Below, in pieces: positions 36,901 through 44,595 of a DNA stretch of 47,679 bases. Source of the stretch: a virus; the IMG/VR virus record IMGVR_UViG_3300006924_000041, positions 1 through 47,679 of that record. One strand, 5' to 3'. The position numbers and the translations under genes were made by a program. The notes below the pieces were generated by a model. That model was given only the letters and a program-made list of their open reading frames with translations. It ran no database searches and had not been told where the DNA came from. Position 1 is the first letter of the stretch; every line of letters begins with the position of its first letter.

Positions 36901-39900
36901 AAGTTGAGTGCTCTGCTTATTCTCATCCGTTACTTGAACAATAAATTTAGAATAAAAATCGGTAATTGGATATTCAACAGCCTCAACAATATTATCTTTA
37001 TTAAATTCTGCACTAGAGAATCTTCCACTGATGTCGTCAATTTGAAGAACTCTATTCGTTCTACATTCAATAAAATCAGCAAGTCTTTTATTTTTAAAGA
37101 TTATAAATCTTGAACTATCAGAAGTTGCCTCATAATCTTGAACTAAGTCATATGAAGGTATAGTATCTACTCTCAAGTCTGATACAAGGTCAATAACAGG
37201 TGAGACGAAGGAATCTGATACTCCAATAGCAACACTTGCTTTTCCTATGACTTCAGTATCTGAAAAGTTTTTCATTCCTATAGGGTGGACATGCTTATTG
37301 ACAAAATCTTTTGTTTGATTAAATGTCTTTACACTCTTTATAGTATACGAAAGATTTTGATAATAATCATTATCAGGTAACACCTGTAAACTATTATTCA
37401 ATTGACCAATAGAATTTTTCCATCCAAAGTTTTTCGGACTAGAATAATCAACTGAGAATCTGCCTTCATAATCTTTAATAGATTCAACTACTGCAGGAAT
37501 TCCTGAGAAAACACCTTTAATCCTTTCTCCAATTTTTAAATCATAATCACCAGATACCTTAATTAAGTTTTTCTCAACAACTGTAACTTTCAAATCAATC
37601 TCTTCATTCTGTATCGATAATTTTTCGCCTAAAAAGAATAAACCAGTAACTCTATTGAGTTTAAAGGATGGAAGATTCTCTTTTTTAACAATTGAAGTGA
37701 AAGATGATTGTAGTTCTACTGGTGTTCCTGCATCAGTTGTAAACTCACTTATATCAAATCTTAAGATAGCTGGATTTGAATTAATAAACTCTGTAACTCT
37801 GAATAGGTTAAAACCATTATCTTCAGAATTAAATCCAGTTCCTGGTGTAGTTACATTACCGATATCATCGGTAAAAGATTGTCTCCGTAATCCTTCAACA
37901 AAAATTCTATCACCTTCTCTAAATGGTGGAGTATTGAATCCATCGATAGGTGGCGTACTCATTTCTAAAGTTACAATACCACCACTATAGGTTTTAATCT
38001 TTTCTACCTGAATACCATTACTATTTCTAATTGGGAAAAGTTTATGTTGAACAGAATTCAATCCTCTCGGTTCTTGAATAATATCAACTCCAACAATAGT
38101 ATTACCAGTAAAATCTGCTTTTAAAATATATTTTGAAGGATCTACTTTCTTTTTTGTAAACATATCAACCACAACCAAATCTGGTGGTGATAAGTAATTT
38201 CTACCACCATCAAGAACAGTGATTGATTCAATTTTATCAGAACCAGTTAAGGTTATCAATTTTGATATATTTGCTTCTGGTCTTAAAGTATTATCAGCAG
38301 CATATTCAAATCCTTCATTGACTATTCTATAGTTGTTTAATTTTCCTATAGTAGTTGTAGTAGGTCGAATATTCGCACTATTTCCAACACTACTTGCAGT
38401 TCCAATAACAACATCAGAAATAACAGGTAATCTTGAATAATTAGATCCTGGAGAAAGAATTCTAATATCTTCAATTGGACCAGATGCATTCAAAGAATTG
38501 GTTGTATAACTTAAAATATCAACATCATCTTGAGTGTAATTTAATTTTTCTGGAACTACTGTAGGTGAAATATTAAATGTAGTTGCTCCAATACCAAAAA
38601 CTTTATATGTTGAATTATATTTACTATCAACATAAACTATTTCTGAATAATCGACTACCTCTTCATCTGGTTTGATAGATATACCATTTTTCTCAAAAGA
38701 ATAATATAATTTCGTTGGCAAATTATCATTATATGTAACCGTATAAGATGATGATAATCCGGTAGAAACTACTTGCTCAATAACACTGAATGATGATGTT
38801 GATCCTGTAGAAACGAATTGGTTATTTAATTCTTTATCATAGAAGAATTTGAATGAATATTCATCCAGCGATGTATCGGAAACATCAAAAACGATATTAT
38901 TATTTTTAAATACTTCAATTTGTGGATTTAAAAGACTAATTTGTTGACCCGAACCACCAGTGCTAGCAATACTGACGTTTATTGGTGGATTAAACTTAGT
39001 ATCATTTATTGTTTTAGACAGTTTAAATATATTGTCATTAACTCTATAGATAAAATATCCAGATGTTGTCAATCCTGAAGCAACATCATTACTTGAACTA
39101 TAAAAAATCTTTTGACCAGTTTTAAATCCATGATTATTGATCGTAAACGTATTGTCATTGATATTAACTTTATCTGAACCAAATCCTACAGGATTGATTA
39201 GAATTTTATTATAAGTTGAATCATATCTAATTTGAACTGATGTTTCTGTCCCAACACCAACAGACAATCTTGGTTTAATTAATAATTCAACTTCATCATT
39301 TGTTTTTAAATTGTGTATAGTTGAAATTGATACTTGAGTTTTAATTTTTTGAACATCTGCTGTTATTTCATTGAATTTAGTCTTAAGAGAATATTCAAAA
39401 TTATTATTGGTAATTGCATCTGTAGAAACAAAATACAATCCATTAGTTGTAGTTGTTAATCCAACTTGAGTCGTGAGACCGATATAATCTTTTCCTTTAT
39501 TAATAACATAAAGAGTTTGATTTATTCCATTTTCTGGAATTGTGAAACTAGTATCAGTTGTTTCAGTTCTAACAGATAGTCCAGTAACTCCACCAGGTAA
39601 TCTAAGTTCTATCGTTTGATTAGATTTAAATTGATGATTTGGGAGATATATTGATTGAACTGGGACTGAAACAGTTTTTGCAGATTTTCCTAGATGATAA
39701 TTTATATCTGTTGATGTACCTGTCTGTAATCCAACACCTACGCTAAAAAATGGGTTGAAAAAAGTATCAAGATTTTTAGTAGAATCGAAGTGCTCAGTAA
39801 CTAAAGGTAAAACAATAGATCTATTTTTTACTTCAATAATGTCGGATACTGTATGTGAAGTTCCAACAGATCCACGTTTTACTCTTAAGATATTTTCTTC

Positions 39901-42900
39901 TGGAAAAACATTTAATACTGAAAGAGTTTCTGTTCCAATTCCAATTGATGTGCCTGCACCAATAATTGGTGGTATGGAAGAAACATATATGTCAGTTCCT
40001 ATACCAGTATTTTGAGTAAGAACTTCAGTCAATCTAGTAAATTCTGAAGTTACTCCTATAACATGAGATCCAACTACATTATTAATAAAGGTAGATATTC
40101 CTGAAACTTGGATTATATCACCATCATTTAATTCATGTGTAGTATTTGTGTGAAACTTGACTGTTTCTGGTGTTTCTCTTACTAAAATAGCATCTGCATA
40201 TTTTAAGTATTGAGTTGTTATTGAATGAATTGGTTGTCCACCAATCCTAGAAACCTCAGCAGAAGAACCACCACCGCCAGTTCCGGAAAGATCATATACC
40301 AGAGAATTGCCAATCTTATAATCTTCACCACCATTTGTAATTACAAATCCATCGATAGAACCTTTAGATGTAGATGTAACTCGTGTAATTTGTTGAATTG
40401 GAGAATTTGATTCGAAAAGAAAATCTCCACCAGAATAAGGTTTGCCAGTTCTATATGGGAAAGTATTTCTAACAAGATCTGAATTGTTAAAATCGAATGT
40501 TTGATTTAAAACTTCAGTAGATACTTTTGATCTATAAGTATCTCCAATAAAATATGGGAATTTTGGATCTAATTTTCCAGTTGATATGTTTGTTGATACT
40601 CCAACAAAATATGCGTATACTCCATTTGGAAATTCTGGTGTTTTTGTATATCGTCCATTATGACTATCAAGATCACCACTATCATTAAATACATAATCTT
40701 CAATAAAATATCCAAGTTCAAAAACATCTGTAGAAGGTCTATTTTCAATATTATTGGGAGATTCTTTATAACCAGTTTCTATTCTTCTAGTTACTGAATT
40801 ATTATCATTGGGATCATCAAATCCATATGGTCCATAAATTGGATTTCCATCATTTGCCCATCCAATAACTTTAGAATGTTCGTCCTCACTATTAGAATCT
40901 AAGAAAGTTGTTCCATCACGATCCGTTGAGTAACCGACAATACCATAAGATAGATTATCATTATACTCAATTAACAATTCATCAGAGAATCTTTTTAAAT
41001 TATTAACTCTCAAATGTCTCACATTAGATTCTAATACAACATTTTTTCCGGGTGGTTTTACTTTAATAGATGTTTTGGCATCTGTATATCCAGTTCCCGA
41101 ATTGATAATGATGACATCTTTGATTCTACCATTTTTAACTACTGCCCTCATCTTAGCGCCTACACCATCACCAACAATTTCTAAATCTGGCGAAGCAGTG
41201 AAAAATTTACCTCCATTCTGCACATCAACGGCAATAATTCTTCCTCTCTTCATGATTGCCTTTAATTGAGCACCTAAACCAGTCTTAACTGTAACTACAG
41301 GATTTCTATGAAAATTTAAAATATTTGATCCATAATTAGATCCTTTTTCGTAAACATATGCATTTACAATAGACCCTCTAACAACTGGTGTTGCCAGAAT
41401 AGTATTAGCAATACCAGTTCCAGATCCGTATTCGGCATTAATTACAACTTTAATTGGTGGATATGAAAATGATTGATATCCTTCACCAGAAGTGCTCCCA
41501 AAACTTACATAATTTCTTCTATTGTAATCTGTTACAGCACCTCCAACTGCCGTTGCCAATTTAAAACTGGCATCGTCTACCTTAAGAATTCTATATTGAA
41601 TTGAACTTGATAGACCAGAAATACTAGATGTTTCAAAATTATAATCAACTAAGTCCCCATCATTAAATCCATGATCTTCAAAATTAATTTTGCTTTCTAA
41701 TGTAGAAATACCAATTGGACTTACTTGCAAATTCCTATTTTCATATCCATATCCGGGATTTAATACTTTAATTTCGGAAACTACATTTTGCTCATCATAA
41801 GTTCTAAATTTATGAATTCCTCCAGTACCAATTGTTGTGAATCCAACTGTATTGATACCCGAATTATATTCATCAATATTTCTATAAAGATATATTGATC
41901 GAGTATTAATAATCTGAGGATAGTATATTCCACCATTCACAAGAGTTTCATTTTGATCTAAATTTGATGCATTAAACGATCCAATTCCTAACGGTGAATT
42001 TCCATTAGAACTGTATACAAGTCTTTGACCATCAACAATATTGTGAAAATCTTCAAATGTCAACGTATCATTGTCAATGTCGATACCACCAGTTATAGCA
42101 ACGCCAACTCTCGATGCGTTAAAATCAATATCTCTAAACTGTTTTGATACAACTGCTTCTAGTAAAGCATCCTTACCATTACCACCATATACATTGGTTG
42201 ATAATACTCTATTGATACTAAAATTCTGTGGATCAACTTTTACTTCTTTTATACTTCCACTAACTACTGCTTGTGCTTTTGCAGTTATCCCAGAACCAAC
42301 TGATGGGTCGGAAATTTCAATGAATGGTGGATTGATTACATCATAATCTGTTCCACCATTTAAAACTTTAATATTTTCTATTGGACCATAATATACTCTA
42401 TCATCTGATTTATAACTATGAACTTCAACACCATTAATTAAAATACCAACCTGACCAGAATTTGTTGGAGTATCAGTTCCAGATTCAATGTTAGTTACTA
42501 ATGGTATTTTAGTTAACGAATTTTTTTGTTTTAGAGTTTTTCCGTATTGCTGCTTTAATGTGAATAAGTGAGAAGTTAATGTATTGAATTCTGTTTTATG
42601 GAATTGAACAGTTTGATCAGTTCCAATAAAAGATCTGGCATTGTAAAGTTTTATTCTATTACTTCTTGCAGGATTAATGTCTTTAATAACTTCAACATAA
42701 TAATTTCTTTCAAGTTCTAATCCAACAATTGGATCTCCACTTCCACTGTATATTACCTCATCACCAGTGATAAATGGCACATCAACATCTATTGAGAAGA
42801 TTGAATACTTTCCTGTTGTTGGAACGAATCCTTGAAATATATTATCTAAATTAGTAGATGAATCTATTTCAATCAGTGAGCTAGATATATTTTTTTGTAT

Positions 42901-44583
42901 TGTATAGTCTGGGAGAGAGTTTGATGCAACATACATACTCTCATTTCTTTGATTATATGTATTTTGAACATTTGCCTGAATTCTGTTGCTATCTAATGAT
43001 GCTCCTGACGAAGAGGCATAATTATATTTTTTTCTTATACTTAGATTTGTAGTTGACGCAACGGTGATATTTTTATCTAATGTAACTACATTGCCTGATA
43101 TAGCAGTAACTTGTGCATCAGCAACAACTATACTTTCTGCGTTTCTATTTAAAACATCTGTATAGTCATTAACCTTTAAACTAGACTTATCTGGTGTTTC
43201 GAATAAAGTTACTAAGTTATTTGCAAAACTTTCAATCTCATATCTTGCTCTAACATTATAAATCCAACTATTAAATGCAAATTGTTTATAATTGTCATTA
43301 TTATTCTGAATACTCTCACCAAGATTTTTAACCTCAATTAGATCATCTTCAAATAACAGGTCATATGATTCTTTATTCTCAATATCTGACATTACGCCAG
43401 AGATTCTCATTGATACTTTATCAGATGGATCACCATTTGCATATCCAAAAATGGTATCTGTTCTTGAATATAGAGTATCTGTTGGATTAATGGCATTTGT
43501 CACACCAGTGCATCCGAAGAACTGAGTTACACTCTTACTGCCATAATCAATTATATTATCACCACATATAACAGTTCCCGTCTGCCCAAATCCAATAGTG
43601 CTATCAACACTTATAACAGATCCACCAATAGAAACATTATCGGATACTAAAGTATTTGGTGTTATATTAAATGTTCCTTCAATTAAACTCTTCTCATTAT
43701 ATCCAGAAAATAATTGAACCTTATAAAATGTTTTTTTATTTCTTGTTATAATTTCAACTTCAGATACTGGTCCAGTTGCAGTATTCTGAAAGTTGCTGAT
43801 CATTTGACCAATCAACTTATTAGGATCTCCACTGATAACCTCAGTTACAAGAACTCTCCTTCTAATATATTCTGCAACTGATGGTTTTAAAAGAAAATCC
43901 TCAAGATTGATAATTTTAGGTACTTCATTATATAAAATTTCAAATAAAATTCTAAATGCTTCTTCGGTTCCTTTACTCTGATAGAAGTCCCGAATTTGCT
44001 TTATAAAATTATTTACATTTAATGTGCTAACAAAATTAACGTCTTCAAAACCAGGTGCAAGAAGATATTTTATTTTACGATAGAATTCTCTAAGAAATAA
44101 TGAACTTAGATTTTTAATCTGACTACCATCAGTATGTGTAGATGCGGTAGATGATGTGAATACCAGTTCTTCTGGATTTAAATTATCTCTATATGATGTG
44201 ATCCCACTAAAACCACGAATACATCCAGTAAAACTATTAGTTGTTATGCCAGTATAAGTAATGACTTCATCATCAATTTTTATTAAACCATACTGTTTAG
44301 GGAAACCATTAGTTGTATTGACATTAACTGTAGTATCTGATACCGAAACATCAGATGTTATACTATTGTGATCAGTTAAAATTTCTGGAGTTAAATTATT
44401 AAGACTTAGATATTGATCTAAATTTTCGACAATATCAATTGTGCCTCCCTGAAATTCTTGGGAAACATAATACTGCTTCAAAAATTCTACTGTCTTCGGA
44501 CTTTCGGATAGTAGAAATTCAGGTAATTGATTATCAACAATCTGTTGGACTTTTACTCTAGAATTGAAACCAGTTGTAATCAT
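31000..44583 (-). CDS. 7: Giant gp7-type baseplate wedge protein (4527 residues, modular)
   Basis: The reading frame is uninterrupted for 13.6 kb and stands between gp6 and gp8. The N-terminal region matches the C-terminal part of T4 gp7. DFYQSKGTEEAFRILFEILY at about residues 197-216 parallels T4 DFYSTKGIEASYKFLFKVLY, and LIGQMI parallels LVGQTI. The next conserved piece, YYQNLSYTIKS ... VNKHVHPIGMKNFSD at about 2405-2440, parallels T4 RSYYVMKIKS ... IRFVHPVGF. In between are about 2000 residues of inserted beta modules. They include a YHYH-type domain at about 1235-1345 (GWANDGNPIYGPYGF, LDSHNGRYTKTPEFPNGVYA) and several GSGY repeats. The C-terminal about 2000 residues contain further tandem modules. 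T4 gp7 has 1032 residues. The core is a wedge scaffold; the additions presumably form baseplate-periphery appendages. Confidence 0.9.
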   Translation of the reverse strand: MITTGFNSRVKVQQIVDNQLPEFLLSESPKTVEFLKQYYVSQEFQGGTIDIVENLDQYLSLNNLTPEILTDHNSITSDVSVSDTTVNVNTTNGFPKQYGLIKIDDEVITYTGITTNSFTGCIRGFSGITSYRDNLNPEELVFTSSTASTHTDGSQIKNLSSLFLREFYRKIKYLLAPGFEDVNFVSTLNVNNFIKQIRDFYQSKGTEEAFRILFEILYNEVPKIINLEDFLLKPSVAEYIRRRVLVTEVISGDPNKLIGQMISNFQNTATGPVSEVEIITRNKKTFYKVQLFSGYNEKSLIEGTFNITPNTLVSDNVSIGGSVISVDSTIGFGQTGTVICGDNIIDYGSKSVTQFFGCTGVTNAINPTDTLYSRTDTIFGYANGDPSDKVSMRISGVMSDIENKESYDLLFEDDLIEVKNLGESIQNNNDNYKQFAFNSWIYNVRARYEIESFANNLVTLFETPDKSSLKVNDYTDVLNRNAESIVVADAQVTAISGNVVTLDKNITVASTTNLSIRKKYNYASSSGASLDSNRIQANVQNTYNQRNESMYVASNSLPDYTIQKNISSSLIEIDSSTNLDNIFQGFVPTTGKYSIFSIDVDVPFITGDEVIYSGSGDPIVGLELERNYYVEVIKDINPARSNRIKLYNARSFIGTDQTVQFHKTEFNTLTSHLFTLKQQYGKTLKQKNSLTKIPLVTNIESGTDTPTNSGQVGILINGVEVHSYKSDDRVYYGPIENIKVLNGGTDYDVINPPFIEISDPSVGSGITAKAQAVVSGSIKEVKVDPQNFSINRVLSTNVYGGNGKDALLEAVVSKQFRDIDFNASRVGVAITGGIDIDNDTLTFEDFHNIVDGQRLVYSSNGNSPLGIGSFNASNLDQNETLVNGGIYYPQIINTRSIYLYRNIDEYNSGINTVGFTTIGTGGIHKFRTYDEQNVVSEIKVLNPGYGYENRNLQVSPIGISTLESKINFEDHGFNDGDLVDYNFETSSISGLSSSIQYRILKVDDASFKLATAVGGAVTDYNRRNYVSFGSTSGEGYQSFSYPPIKVVINAEYGSGTGIANTILATPVVRGSIVNAYVYEKGSNYGSNILNFHRNPVVTVKTGLGAQLKAIMKRGRIIAVDVQNGGKFFTASPDLEIVGDGVGAKMRAVVKNGRIKDVIIINSGTGYTDAKTSIKVKPPGKNVVLESNVRHLRVNNLKRFSDELLIEYNDNLSYGIVGYSTDRDGTTFLDSNSEDEHSKVIGWANDGNPIYGPYGFDDPNDNNSVTRRIETGYKESPNNIENRPSTDVFELGYFIEDYVFNDSGDLDSHNGRYTKTPEFPNGVYAYFVGVSTNISTGKLDPKFPYFIGDTYRSKVSTEVLNQTFDFNNSDLVRNTFPYRTGKPYSGGDFLFESNSPIQQITRVTSTSKGSIDGFVITNGGEDYKIGNSLVYDLSGTGGGGSSAEVSRIGGQPIHSITTQYLKYADAILVRETPETVKFHTNTTHELNDGDIIQVSGISTFINNVVGSHVIGVTSEFTRLTEVLTQNTGIGTDIYVSSIPPIIGAGTSIGIGTETLSVLNVFPEENILRVKRGSVGTSHTVSDIIEVKNRSIVLPLVTEHFDSTKNLDTFFNPFFSVGVGLQTGTSTDINYHLGKSAKTVSVPVQSIYLPNHQFKSNQTIELRLPGGVTGLSVRTETTDTSFTIPENGINQTLYVINKGKDYIGLTTQVGLTTTTNGLYFVSTDAITNNNFEYSLKTKFNEITADVQKIKTQVSISTIHNLKTNDEVELLIKPRLSVGVGTETSVQIRYDSTYNKILINPVGFGSDKVNINDNTFTINNHGFKTGQKIFYSSSNDVASGLTTSGYFIYRVNDNIFKLSKTINDTKFNPPINVSIASTGGSGQQISLLNPQIEVFKNNNIVFDVSDTSLDEYSFKFFYDKELNNQFVSTGSTSSFSVIEQVVSTGLSSSYTVTYNDNLPTKLYYSFEKNGISIKPDEEVVDYSEIVYVDSKYNSTYKVFGIGATTFNISPTVVPEKLNYTQDDVDILSYTTNSLNASGPIEDIRILSPGSNYSRLPVISDVVIGTASSVGNSANIRPTTTTIGKLNNYRIVNEGFEYAADNTLRPEANISKLITLTGSDKIESITVLDGGRNYLSPPDLVVVDMFTKKKVDPSKYILKADFTGNTIVGVDIIQEPRGLNSVQHKLFPIRNSNGIQVEKIKTYSGGIVTLEMSTPPIDGFNTPPFREGDRIFVEGLRRQSFTDDIGNVTTPGTGFNSEDNGFNLFRVTEFINSNPAILRFDISEFTTDAGTPVELQSSFTSIVKKENLPSFKLNRVTGLFFLGEKLSIQNEEIDLKVTVVEKNLIKVSGDYDLKIGERIKGVFSGIPAVVESIKDYEGRFSVDYSSPKNFGWKNSIGQLNNSLQVLPDNDYYQNLSYTIKSVKTFNQTKDFVNKHVHPIGMKNFSDTEVIGKASVAIGVSDSFVSPVIDLVSDLRVDTIPSYDLVQDYEATSDSSRFIIFKNKRLADFIECRTNRVLQIDDISGRFSSAEFNKDNIVEAVEYPITDFYSKFIVQVTDENKQSTQLSEIIILNDYDNTYTFNKLDLFTDNKLGEFSGDFAASGDPTLVFDPSNPNDFNYNLKVYRESFTPTIGIGFTEFGCVRIDARSNALGPADNSGLVGFKTDVFRALSSDYDTTYTVAQVLDTDTNRMNYFEVVAHYDGSDTHISEFYYDTLPLQQFSGQNIGTFGLNVSGGIISLSFENDINSNLMVKTKTVGIGSTAAGVGTYHYLVDGQIPGTERTAKFDSQISTITGISTVFQFDTTLQFTQKSIIKVSIGDTTSIHNLSIVADQSRVNIQQSPFMNIGTNSGIGTFSQEMDGSIAIVKFHPDTEFLSDEISLQSYNQHIYADIDEFNFPVDFEVGNLREGISNAFYGSLNEFGKDKIDFDLNYKRVPIFEKTFNPSTSSILNQSSGVFNIADHFFETGEELIYTPSSSLIGIDPSSVGIGTTVVNGTIFTGDIVATGFSTITGIANSEGLTTNAKIFGTGIPANTTIVGIQTFNTYFVGDVIGAGSSVITGIANTSLIKVGAGIFSGDNTSIGSVFAVGINSITASVNISGGDNRIYFTDTSNWSVEISNVSTGSTFRGTHTTGITTDIMPEKVFAIRVSKDSFKLTGTAGGSGIGFTYTNSGSGNRHKLEMKKKLEKSLITVDGVTQYPLMYTPLVFNLQNNGGGSIGVGATFLSLSGISSIRPRDILKVDNEFLEIQNVGLGTTNTGPITGIGTFPVIQVSRGFVGSAATNHQDGSEVRIYKGAFNIVGNKIYFTQAPDGKGNNDRLNASALALPKSSFNGRVYLRNDYTGNKIYDDISLGFNGIGRTFSVKREDKNTLGLEPGSNLVFINDIFQTPDTVNNIGNNYNFASDSNTGISSVTFTGITRSGTDDVIISESDVNQNQIPRGGIVISLASTGGLGYAPLVGSKVKPFVGAGGSIATLSGVSTFSNKVVSISTSLYDDKTGILKITTNTPHNLYGSGTHVHLLGLEFSCSSGAGTTTIFPDGSSGDYVYPVTGISSAKTFEVNVGTSTIPHTYETGGSVREYFTNLTFGSGYYGETVGVAVTDLSYVHRFIRSSSNSIADNSKGVFTASNAIYNQTTGTLRLTIGSHTLTTDNVITIGGNSLTFTCTLDSNGSNHTYPRSTDAAFGAVLNIIATTANTITVNVGPSPVGQQYAHTFVSAIANSIVAGISRTPTNAKYTSYSGTLLLTIPNHGLTNSDTVQIARESLTFKCSSDGFRTEQLYPRSTDPVVGIQTAVTSLNENTISVNIGAGGGAGTGANITATVGAGGTLAFNIIDGGSGYVNPLVTVDSPSYENLSMMGVSRLGMGNTTDVGIGMSITFEMGPSSVGIGTSYFEVEKYYVSKTGYAFRRGDVLKPVGLVTAAGLSSPIEEIFFTVEEVFNDSFASWQLGEFDYIDSNASRQDSIRTRFPLFKNGQLLSFEKNNSDTTSSLIDFNSILLIYINGVMQEPNVSYIFEGGTTFIFREPPKKEDKVDVFFYRGTRGDDSVEIDVDETIKPGDDLQIYKNDSITGTVTQDKRIVSTIISADTVETGIYLGDGIDETNDKPVSWTKQKRDLLINDNAQTKARDSLEGQVYPTAKLIKNFNPIDTEIFVDDAQFFNYEENNSEIQIRETSALLLPDLVSPIGAAFTSVVSVAGTISEVKVISGGSGYIPSSSIAVQIAPPIGGIGTVFKTEIAERVGTIGIGSTAITGINTSQIRVGHSLNKAFVGSLEIIDSTFTVVGIKTFNNGEIELNKSTGNTTSITRTFDFGLYQDQEKAVATTIVSAAGTIASVTVTNPGSGYTTTATPAIITKLPNTNKELISGIRFVSGYSGIITGISTASGIGVDKAIRFDLEFEQTDNINSLEVGFPILISNTTVGAGVTSIDGNDNDIVGVGTAFIDNIYYVHSFTRSNLTGIITANILSSTDNISIATTTGSRSNPCGSFSWGRLAGFERGTGAIGVAVSGFTVNSGLSSFPVLQRRGFGLRDNGSLRKDLG
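33150..34170 (-). repeat. Three tandem approximately 110-residue modules in the gp7-type protein
   Basis: Residues about 3470-3810 contain three related units. Shared landmarks are a start like YNQTTGTLRLTIGSHTLTTD / YTSYSGTLLLTIPNHGLTNS / YDDKTGILKITTNTPHNL. A cysteine segment follows (LTFTCTLDSNG / LTFKCSSDGF / LEFSCSSGAG). The third landmark is YPRSTDAAFG / YPRSTDPVVG / YPVTGISSA, and the units end with ITVNVG / ISVNIG / FEVNVG. Boundaries are approximate. Confidence 0.82.
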
Positions 44584-44595
44584 ATCTTCTCTCTA

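Noticed and set aside
22315-44583. Frameshift or gene fusion artefact creating the two giant frames
   Set aside because: Both frames are uninterrupted, codon use looks uniform, and the flanking genes have normal spacing and overlaps.
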